This document shows, one piece after another, positions 11,687 through 21,169 of a stretch of DNA of 64,000 nt. The notes beneath the pieces are model-generated. The model was not told where the DNA came from. It saw nothing but the letters and a program-made list of their open reading frames with translations, and did not search any database. The stretch spans positions 62,001 to 126,000 of the forward strand of contig JAALGY010000021.1 in NCBI GenBank assembly GCA_032358165.1, read 5' to 3'. The translations under genes were made by a program, and so were the position numbers. Position 1 is the first letter of the stretch. Each line of letters opens with the position of its first letter. Origin of the DNA: Diplosphaera chodatii. Its lineage: Eukaryota > Chlorophyta > Trebouxiophyceae > Prasiolales > Stichococcaceae.

Positions 11687-12604
11687 TCCCGGGCCTCTGG
11701 CGGGCTAGCGGCGGTGAATTTGATTCAGGCCCGGAAAACCTAAATATTACATGATCAACGCGCGTAAACCCGGCCTCTACAGGGCAGATCTGTCATTCTT
11801 CACCGCGTTACTTGGCAGTGGCAAACCCGACTGTAGGGCGAATGAAGATGCGCAGACGAACTACAGACACAACACAGCATGAGGGAGTCTGTTTGTGATG
11901 TCGGGCTGCAGCAGAATGACTGCCTGGCCTTGCATGGCGCCTATGTCTGTGTTGACTGGCAATCAACGGTCACCTGCTCTACAGCACGGCCTCAGTCCAG
12001 CTCTCGGGGCCCTGCGCAATGATGTTTGCTAGCATGCCCACGGTCTGCGGGTGGCACAGATGCCTCGCTCCCCGCGGGTGCGTCGTGCTGACCTTCAAGG
12101 ATGTCACTGCCTCCCCATTCTGGCCGTGGGTCCATGGCCGCTGTGCAGCAGCAACTGAATCACACGGGGCACTGTTTTGGTGGCTGCAGTGCTTGCCCTG
12201 CAAATGTCTCTGTGTCTGTCCTCTGTCGTGCACATCGACAGCACAGTTGATGAAGTTGGCAGCTCCGCAGCTGGCTTGCAGGCTTGGAATTTTGCACCGA
12301 TTGGACGTTTGAGGGTTTGACTGTGGGCCTGATAGGAAGCCGCTTGGCAAACCCCTTTTGCCATCTGGTGGGACATAGATGCGGAATAAACATGACTTGA
12401 TAAGGCCAACCTGCAGCGGTCAGCCCCTTTGAATAGTGCATAGTCATCTGACGTATCGTATGGGTAAGTAGGGGTGTGTTTATACTGTAAAGCTGAGACC
12501 ACGTACGTAGCTGGATCAGGTGCGCATCATGCGCACCTGCCCATGGCATGGGCAGTGCAGGAGTTTGGCCCGTCAAAGCTGTGACACATCGATACAGCTT
12601 TGGT

Positions 12605-12652
12605 GGGGCCCATGGTCCATGGGCCCCATCCATGGGCCATGGATGGGGCCCC
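12605..12652. repeat. Compound palindrome
   Basis: Bases 12605-12627 read GGGGCCCATGG, one base, then the exact reverse complement. Directly after comes a 17-base palindrome (ATCCATGG, one base, CCATGGAT) and then GGGGCCCC at 12645-12652. The 48-base stretch can fold into alternative strong hairpins. It lies in gene-poor DNA; I assign no function. Confidence 0.9.
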
Positions 12653-13329
12653 AGCACACTTAAGGCATACTGTACGTGCACGCAGCCCATTTGCCATTGG
12701 CAGGCAGCGGGGTGGGCCTGCCACAGAAGCCGGGAATGGCGGTGTCCACCCTGTGCACGGTTGGCACCTGCTGAGACTTCGCCCTGGTTTCGCATTCTTG
12801 ATGATGCAGGACGGGTGTCAGGTCAAGCATCATTTGCTGATTGTAGATGTTGTTTCACTAAGCTGGTACGTCGAGTCAACAACTGCAACCAGCTGGTAAT
12901 GCGCCTGCATGTGCAGGAATAAACACGCTGCTGCGTGTTGACCTGCAGACAAAAGAGAGGAGACCTGCAACCAGTGGTATCCTGCTCGCTCCGAGAGAGA
13001 CGGTGCACCTTCAGCTTCCTCAGCATTCTTTGTTACCAGCACGCGTGCACACAGCAACGAACAAATGGCATATTTGAGCAATACCAGAAAAGCATCATCA
13101 TGTTGTGCTTCATGCATTATCAGGGACATTACCAGAAAGCACAGCCAGCAGCAGAGAGCTGGCGCGGCCAACACAAGCAAACGAACGAACCAGCAAACCA
13201 TCAGAACCCGTAAGCATTCGTGTACAAGATGTCCCTGGGTGCCTTCTCTAGCTATACCAACCAATGACATGCATCATCCGAGCTTGGCCCAGCAGCTGCC
13301 ATCCGCCGGCATGTGCAGGGTCGCCAGCA

Positions 13330-15944
13330 TCAGCGGGCGAGCCCCAAGTCCCGGCAGCTCGTCGGGCAGGAACGCACAGCACGGCACAGCTGCAGCATCT
13401 GAGCGGTCGACACGGCCGGCAGGGACACCATAGCATCCCCCAGCACGTCGGTCCCGTCGATGGTTGTCAGGACGTCCATTGCGGTTGCGCAGCCAAGGTT
13501 TGAGCCGATGTTGTTGAGCGCCACGCCCATGTCGCCCAGCAGCTGCTGCTGGCTGTTCGCATCGGAGGCGGCAACCGCTTCTGCAAACGCCTGGACAGCC
13601 AACCTGCACAGGAATCGTGACGTTGCAGAGTCTGGCATATGATTCGGAGTTTACTACAAGCTGCAGTGATGTCAGTGTCCAGCACCGCAGTAGCAGGTAG
13701 GCACATAATTGGGCTGATGACGCTGCAGAACATGACAACAACATGGCGTTCAATCTGCCTCTCCTTACGACAGTACCATCGATGGCAGGATACCCACTTC
13801 AAACAAGCTGGGGACCCACCTGCGCTGTGGGGCAACCAGCATGGCAGTCTGCTGGAAGACGGCAGTGATGTCCACACCGGCAGTGAGCACACCAGCGATC
13901 GCAGCGGACGCGACGCTGCGATCACCGTTTGCCGCAAGTGCAATGGCAATTGCAGCAACTTGTGCACTGCCCGCGGCGGGGCAGGAAACGCTCGCTATGG
14001 TGACAGCAAGACTCGAGGACGCCACCTGCGCAGGGCACAGCCACCGCCGTCAGCAGCTGTCCCACAGCACAGCCACGTCCTGGCAGACCCTCAAGCAGCT
14101 CTTGAGTGCCGCAGCGTGAGTCCCACTGCAGCTGTGCATCTTCTGTCGAGACGCGGGTGCGGCTCATCTGGGGCACCATGCGTCACGTGTACACATGTCA
14201 GCGTTCATGCCGCACTGGTACCGAGTGCACCCGCGATGCAATTGTGCAACAGCACTACATGCATGGGTGACGGCTCACCTGACCATCGACTCCTGCGGAA
14301 AACAGCGGCTGCTTGCTGCGGCCCCTGCCCTTGCCGCCGGGCACCTTGGCCACCAGGCGCGCCAGCTTGGGGTCTGTCTTGAGAGGGTCAGCAGCCGCCA
14401 GGGCCGCCAGCCCCACCAGCTTCTTGCACTGGCTCACCTGGTGGGGACGCGCATGACTGACAGTGTGACATGCTGTCTGTGTCATCTGGGTGCGCATGTG
14501 CAGGTGTCACCATGGCTGGCATGCAACGCACTGGGCCAGCTGCTGCGGGTGCCCAGTTGTGCATGTGCGCACCTGTTTGCCAATCTCGGCCGCAAACAGA
14601 GGCGCTGCATCTGGCGCAGCGATAATCAGGCCATTGTAGAAGGCAACCGACACTGCCGTGGCGCGTGTGCACCCCGAGTCACTGGCCAGCTCCGCAATGG
14701 CATACGCCACGTTGGCGAGGAACTTGGTTGCCGATATCTCCGCTGCAGGCAAGCAGGTTGCAGGACGTTGGATGCAGGACGATCTAAGCTTTCATGCAAG
14801 GCCGCAGGGCATCCAGCTCACGGAGCACCGAGGCAGTCAGCCGCCATATCTGCAGCCGCTAGTGCAGAGCAGGCTGCAGCTGGGCCTACCCTGAGATGCA
14901 GTGGAGGGGTGCGCACACCACACACTACACAGGCAATTGTCGCCACACAGCGCACATGGCAGCTCGGAGGCGAATGCAATGGCGAGGCCCTGCGACACAG
15001 CGGCGGCGCTCCCGATGGTCTGCGACACCGTGACGGCGCCGCTGAAAGCGCTGCTCAGCACATCGTGCAGTCCGCCGCCGTCGCCGATAGCTTGCAGGTT
15101 AGCGATGCTGACGCCGACGCCTGCCGCATAGGCGTCACCGCAGCCTGACACCGCAGCCTGCGCCAGGCTGCGGGCAGCGCACATCCACAGGTTAATAGAG
15201 CTTCACACTAGGCAGAACACGGCACGGGTCTTGGGAAATCGTAACTGCACGTCATTCTGTGAGCTGCCCTCCGCCACCAGCGCATGTGCATGCGTCAGCC
15301 TGCACAGCCCTGTGGCAGCCAGCGACATGCCTGGCAGGCATGATGATGTACAACACCACGCAGAGTACCCACAACGAGGTACATAGTTCAGCCTGCACCG
15401 ATGACATTGCAGCTGTGACTTCCGTCCTCAGCAGGCCACCTGCGCCCACCCTCAGTGCGGAGGGCACCACATCACAGCGAGTAACCCAAACTTTGATTGC
15501 TCTGCACGACGTCAGCCTGGTAGAGCTGTTGTGGGAGTTGCATCAACAGATGTCGCTGCAACACGCATGCGATGCTGCAACCCTGGTGGGCTTGCCGTAT
15601 GCAAGGAGTGCGTGGCATAATGCCGGCGAACCCAACGCCGCTCGTCGGACACCAGAAGGCGCATCATTGTGAACCATTGAGCCACAGATGAATGCGAGAA
15701 TAGGGCGTCCGGATGCTGGGCAGTGTTTGGGGGCGTGCCTCTCAGCAGCAAGCACGACGTCGCCTTGGCACTGAGCGTAGACCACGGAGACGGCGATCGC
15801 GCTGCTGCCCTTCCTACTGCTGCAGGAGGCTGGCTCCCGCGGCTTAGCTGGCCGCGTCGTCTTGCGTCCCGCTGCGAGGCCCAAGAGCGGCAGCAGAATG
15901 GCCAGACGGACGACAGCTGCGCCTGAGCAGTGCTTGCACCCCAT
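13330..15944 (-). CDS. Ala-rich secreted protein with repeated exon modules, unknown function
   Basis: The likely start at 15944 opens MGCKHCSGAAVVRLAILLPLLGLAAG, a clear signal peptide. Exon-like blocks follow on the minus strand: about 15150-14945 (YAAGVGVSIANLQA, VSQTIGSAAAVSQGLAIAF), 14752-14570 (FLANVAYAIAELASDSGC, AFYNGLIIAAPDAAPLFAAE), about 14430-14290 (GLAALAAADPLKTDPKLARL), about 14025-13820 (VASAAIAGVLTAGVDITAVF) and 13635-13330 ([40 protein letters not shown]). All are Ala-rich and probably helical, with a lone Cys near the middle of several blocks, as if one module had been duplicated exon by exon. Splice junctions are not fully resolved, especially at the 3' end of exon 1, and the gene may continue past 13330. 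I recognise no family. An extracellular or cell-wall location is inferred only from the signal peptide. Confidence 0.5.
14192..15490. repeat. Segmental repeat B, copy 2
   Basis: Direct repeat of 955-2256. This copy sits inside the apparently intact Ala-rich secreted gene and contains its middle exons and introns. The left boundary is at CACATGTCAGCG (14192) and the right near CCCAAA (15490). Confidence 0.88.
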
Positions 15945-17453
15945 GCTGGCAGCGCTCCTATGCAAGCGGGCTGGGCGAGCAGGTTGCGGTAAGCCGGATA
16001 TAAGGCCGTATCGCACGCCACCTGCCTATCTGTGACCCGGCACGTGCCGCCCTACCTCTACTGCGTCCGCGACCTCACCAGTGATCGCCGGCGGCCCTGG
16101 CGCCCATCTGAGACCAAGGGCCATCGACGATCAACGTATTCCGCATATTCAAGGGTTTTCACAGGCAAGAGGCGCCTTGCCCATCGTGCAGCTCCGCCGC
16201 CCTTCGTCAACTACACACCATCCACCTGCTCTACTACTGCTGTGCAGGCCGTGCAGGTAGGTTGCGCCAGTTTCGACGGCGACTATCCTAGAGAGAAGGA
16301 CCATTCTAGGTGATGACAAGACCCGCTGAGCGTAGCGCGATGCCTGCATCGCTTACAAGTGCTGTGCTGTAGGCAGAGGCTGCTGTGCTGGCATCATCAT
16401 CATCTCTTCCGCACCTCACCAACATAACAGGCATGTCGTGAAGGGATCTTGCCACATCAGTCGCGCTAATATATTCAGCAAAGTTGACTCGATAGTGCGT
16501 GTGCACCGTATGTGGGGCCATGCAGGATGCATTCACAGAAAGCAAGTGAGTGATCAGCACTGAAGTCTGCGGGTCAATGTGCTGGGGTGGCCAAATCCGC
16601 GCACGCATGCTTGTCGGTACTAGGCCACCGCCTGCATCGAGAAAGTTGCCTCCACAAGTGGCACCCTCAGTATGACCATGCATGCGCAGTCATCACATCT
16701 CAATGGGAGTGGTGCAGTTTACAGGTAGGGGCAGTCTGGTGGCAACAAGGATGGCTGCGCTGGTGGGTACAGTGCGCGCGTACACATGCACAGAAACTGG
16801 TGATGTGCCATCCAAAATCATTCATGCATGTCAAACACCTTGATCCTCAACATCAAGGCATCCGATGCCGTGGTGAGTCAACAGTCACCTCGGTATTTCC
16901 TGATATTTTGTCACAAAACCACCTCATATATATCGAGGCGATTCGCAGATTAGATGCTGCCCAATCACTTTCACATGCATCAAACCTACACTCACAGATA
17001 TGCTGCCTGACTGACATGTAAGTTGCTCTCCTGCCCTCTCGCTACAGCGCTAACTGGCGCTGTTCGGAAGTACTACACGTTCCCCAGAATGACAGCCAAC
17101 GACCGTCCTGCTAGTCATGCGACAAATTGCACCTGACAACGAGCAATCTCTTCAGCTACTGTGTTTGGCCAACATGCACGGTGCGCCTGCATTGCTCCAA
17201 GTTGACAGTAGTCCTTGTTTGCCAGTCTCTCTGGCTGACTCCATCCAGACGAAATCAGACGGCGGAAATCCCGCTGGCTCGTCAAAGGTTGACCGTCATC
17301 CACGCCTATGAGCAGATCAGCACCGTCACTGAGCTTGTGCGATGGTGGCTCATGATCGGGCAACCTCGCCTCGCAGTGTGGATAGTTACTGATGATGCGC
17401 AAGCATCAGCATCCTTGACATGCATCACAAGGGATGGGTGGTGCGGTGGCTTG
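15945..17453. other. Intergenic stretch, no supported gene
   Basis: This lies between the start of the Ala-rich gene and the stop of the first zinc-finger gene, both on the minus strand. It should hold the promoter of the former and the 3' UTR of the latter. Open frames of 60-145 codons occur on both strands, but none has a recognisable domain or phase-compatible exon partners. Confidence 0.5.
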
Positions 17454-19952
17454 TCACTTGATCACCTCAATGGCGCTCAGCTGTCGCAGATCTGGGGGCG
17501 ACACCAGGTCCTGCGCATCGAGCACGCTAGCGCCCTGGGGCTGGTCCCAGTTCCATCCGAAGGGCGGCTGCATGGCGCCCACCACAGCCAGTGGGTCTTC
17601 CAGCAGAGCCTGCAGGTCTGGCCGCGATGAGCACTGGCCAGCATACACAGGGCTGTATCGTTGCTGTGCATGCGCCTGCTGGATAGCTGTTGGGCACCTG
17701 TGCAAGCCATGCAAGGTGATCAGGCCGCTGAGTCAGACTCACTGTAAGCACTGTAAGCAAGAAGCAGAGCGTACCCAATCGTCTGCAGAATGTTTGGCAA
17801 TGCTACTGCAGCAGCCATGCATGGGTCAGCGCACAAGGCAAAACCGAATTGTGAATCCTGCAGCAGCGCACCCAGATGCACTCGTGATGGCGGTGTTGCT
17901 GAAGGGCGTCGGGCACAGAGAGGCTTGCAGCAGCAGCGCCGGCGGCTGCATAGCTGATGGGTGCATGCTGACTGCTGGCTCGAAAGGGACAAACGACGGA
18001 CCTGCACCATCTTCAGCGCTCAGGAACCTACGCTGCTTGTGGTACATTTGGGAAGGTAGCTGCTGAGGTGGTTGCCGCTCACACCCGCCATCCAGCGCCG
18101 CCATCTGACGCGCCGCTGCGCAGGTGGTGGCTGAAGGGCCCCGGGTGGGGCCCTGCGGGCTGCTGTCTGTGGTGCTGCAGCTGCCCCAGCTCGCCAGCGG
18201 CGCTGGCAGTGGCGCCTCCTCTGCCTGCTTCACACAGCAGACCAGTTCGGGCTGGTGCCACGACTCGCCAGCGCATGCACAGCCCGAGTGCGTGCTGGTA
18301 CTGTTGTTGCAGGGTCCACGGTGGCAAGGCAGGCGTCTGCTCACATGGGCGCCGCTGACCATGGCATCCACCATGGCAGCTGCATGCTGCCGTGCCGTCG
18401 ACTGCGACACGGGCAGCAGGTACGGATGGGCCAGGGGTTCAGCGCTGCTGGTAGGCGACGTGAGCGCAGAGGCGCCGCTGCCCGACGACAGCAGCCGCCG
18501 CAGACCGGCCTGCTGCGGCGAGGCCGATGCAGGGTCCACAGGAGGCGCCGCCGGGGAGCTGCACCCCAGGCAGCGCATGTCGGGCGTATGGCAAGGTCTG
18601 TGACAATGTTGCACCTGCGCAGCAGGCTGGGGGACAAAGTGGCTCATACCAGGCAGCACACGAGCACAGCACAGCACACCCGTCGCTGTAGCTGGCACGC
18701 AGCTCCCATGGTAGCGAGCTGTGCAGGTCGCGGGCGGGCGGCAGCGCGGCGACGGCATCGCTGGCGCTGCGCTGCGGTGCTGCGCCAGGACCCTCCTTGG
18801 CATGGGGCGAGGACGACGACGCACGCCGCCGCAGCTTGTAGCTCTGCACCGCAGGAGCTCGGGCAGAGCCTCAGTGACCTGATGGGGACCGCTGCACATC
18901 CGCGTGTAGGTCACACCGTCGGCATGTCAGCAGTGCGCCCACTGCTGTGCCATTGCAGTGACCCTGATCATCACCAAGATAGAGCAGGGTACAGCGGGTC
19001 GCGCACCTCGTGGGCTTCGCGGTAGCGGCGGCGCTTTGCCGCCTGCTGCGGTGCGGCGAGACCGCTCAGACAGCCTAGACACGCATGCCGCCTTTAAGTA
19101 TGAAAAGTATGGATATGGGTGCAGATATGGGTGTGGCCCCCTTTTTCAGTCGTTTTGGCAGATTGGGCAACTGATCCAGGCAAAAAGGCGGTGCGTCGGA
19201 GGTTGTGCCAGGTAGACTGCAGGTCCAGGAGAGCATTGGTGTCGGCTCACTCACCCACGTGAGCCGATTTTGGGTCCAGCGGCGCCAGGCACCTCGGACA
19301 CTCCTGCATGATGAAGGTGTGAGGCGTCGACATGCGCCCGCGGGCGGCTGCATGGCAGGTGGCGCGCTGCCATGCATGGCACACGGCATGGTGTCACGAA
19401 CGCACGCAGGCTCACCATCAACTCGCACTCATGGCCCCTGGCTCCGCAGCCGGGCTGCGATGGTGACCTGTAATGCTTACGCAACCTGCATCGCACGGGG
19501 AGTCATCTCCAGGAGCTTGAACATATGTACAGCTTCGTGCATGACAACTCACCACATCATCGAATCGGGCAATGCACACTTCTACGTTGCTTCCACGCAC
19601 TTCCACAATTCCGAGAAGATCCTTTTGCAGCCTGCGTAGCCATGTGCAGGGAGCTTTGGCGTGGTACTACTTTGCCCCTCAAAAGTTCACCACATAGATC
19701 TTGGCCCCTGCCTCAGCAATTGGGGCACATGCACAGCAGTCGAAGCAAGCAGGCACAACGATCTGTGGTGCAACAGCACCACAGCATGCATGCTGCACCT
19801 GGGAAGCTGCATGCGAACGCGGCTTGGACAAACAGCCGTGGCGGGGCCGCAAAGTCCTGGTCGGTGCTAGTAGTAGCAGGGCCCTGGTCATTGCCATCAG
19901 CGGCGCCGCCGCCAATCTGGCCTGCACGCCACGGAACAGCTGCATCGTCCAT
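17454..19952 (-). CDS. Zinc-finger-like regulatory protein, tandem paralogue 1
   Basis: Minus-strand exons are 19952-19799, 19631-19601, 19485-19416, 19303-19255, 19074-19007, 18843-18345, then exons near 18055 and 17714 ending at the stop 17454. Joined, exons 1-5 give a compact Cys/His domain: CSFPGCKRIFSELWKLRKHY, RSPSQPGCGARGHECEL, ECPRCLAPL, followed by a basic AAPQQAAKRRRYREAHE. The start resembles a C2H2 finger (C-x4-C-x12-H), but the second His is adjacent and further Cys/His pairs follow, so it may bind zinc in a non-classical way. The rest is low-complexity Ser/Ala/Pro/Gln-rich, as in transcriptional regulators, and ends LRQLSAIEVIK. Nuclear DNA binding is inferred from the domain and basic cluster. 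Exons 2-5 (31, 70, 49 and 68 nt) match the neighbour paralogue exactly in length and phase. The order of the 3' exons is less certain. Confidence 0.72.
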
Positions 19953-21169
19953 TGCTAGTGCACTCCGATGCACCTGTGTAGGGGCAAATCTCCGACGCCA
20001 CACGCAGCGAGCGCGGACACCGCATCTAGTACAGCACGGCAGCCCGGTACTGCATCGGCGACCAGCGACGTGCGGGCACACCGTGGCATGCGGACGGCTG
20101 CACTGTGTTGAGGTCTATAGCGTCCATGGCCCGTGCTGCTGCGGCCGGTTATATGGCCACCAGCCCGATTGGCGCAGGTGGGCGGCCTGTCGATGCCACC
20201 AATGGTTGGCCAGCTGCTGGCTATCTCCGCTGCCTTTGTGTGGGTCACGCAAGGCCTATTACGACATCGAACTCATGCCGACCGTTGATGCGCAAAATGG
20301 GTGCGAGACAATCACATGGATTGGGGAGACGCACGGCAGCATCTTCTCCGTGAGCGCTGAAGATCTGGGCATGTGTAGGTTTCCCCACGTGCGACTTGAC
20401 TGCGTCCGCAGCCTCACAGCGTCCTCAATTTCACAGGACATGCTGACTCGCCAGCTTACTGAGCAACACTGCACTCGCAGTTAGCATGGTGATCTAGGCA
20501 TACACGCAGCGAAGTGTAGATTTGTGAAACACTGGTAGGCACTGCAGCTAGATAGCCAGCAGACAGGACATGTCAACCTGCATAGCATGCCTGCCCGCTG
20601 CCGGGCTATGTAATACTGGCTGCCCAGCCGTGCACTTGAACTCTGTGTGATGCTCGTGCTTGGACGAGCTGCTTGTGGGCTTGTGCCCACAAGTGCTGCT
20701 GCACCAGCCCACAGCAGAGGATATCACATACAGCACCTATCCTCGCTTTGCAGCAACATCACCAACTAGTGTCGTCATGCTTACCTTATGTGCTGCCTGC
20801 TCAAGAGATCCTCGCACGTAGCATACGGTTCGAAAGGATCAATTTGCAGCACGTCTCCAATTTTGCCGCAGCCGCAGGCTGAGGCGTGACTCATCAACGT
20901 CCAGATGCGTACTGTGCATGTAGGCAGGCACAGAAGACAGGCGCTGCCACCCTGGACCATTTCTTGTCGAAACCCTGACCATGATCAATTTGCAGCTGGC
21001 CATGGCTGTCATTTTTCGTTTTTGCATGCCGAAAAGCATCCACAATGTACAGGTATGCAAATCATCCTCCCGTCGAAAGATGTCAGTTGATTGTCAGCAT
21101 TCAGCATAGCAACCAACTTCGTCATGCATCTGCGACACACTTCTGCGGCCCAGAGACCAGCTGTTTCAT
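19953..21169. other. Spacer between the two zinc-finger-like genes
   Basis: About 1.2 kb between the start of paralogue 1 and the stop of paralogue 2, both on the minus strand. It should hold the promoter of paralogue 1. I find no exon chain or recognisable protein on either strand. Confidence 0.5.

Larger units (their letters stand above)
9053..11806. mobile_element. Possible DNA-transposon-like element with 30-bp terminal inverted repeats
   Basis: Bases 9053-9082 (GCGGTGAAGAATGACAGATC and so on) reappear as the reverse complement at 11777-11806, 29 of 30 positions matching. Similarity stops sharply on both sides of each arm, as expected of terminal inverted repeats. The 2.75-kb interval holds the GAGACTTTGAGACCAGG tandem array and, near its right end, a zinc-finger-like minus-strand frame. 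I see no transposase and no clear target-site duplication (left flank GGTGCA, right flank GTTACT). It may be non-autonomous, or two copies of a short dispersed repeat lying in opposite orientation. Confidence 0.35.
8002..13329. other. Gene-poor region with repeats; no convincing complete gene
   Basis: Over 5 kb I find no run of phase-compatible exons that makes a recognisable protein. It holds a 33-bp tandem duplication (8975-9038), an 80-95-bp tandem array (9202-9488), 30-bp inverted repeats (9053-9082 and 11777-11806), an orphan zinc-finger-like frame (11417-11686, minus), an isolated Ala-rich exon-like block (about 10910-10852, minus) and a strong palindrome (12605-12652). It probably represents intergenic DNA with remnants of mobile elements. 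A short or poorly conserved gene cannot be excluded. Confidence 0.5.
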
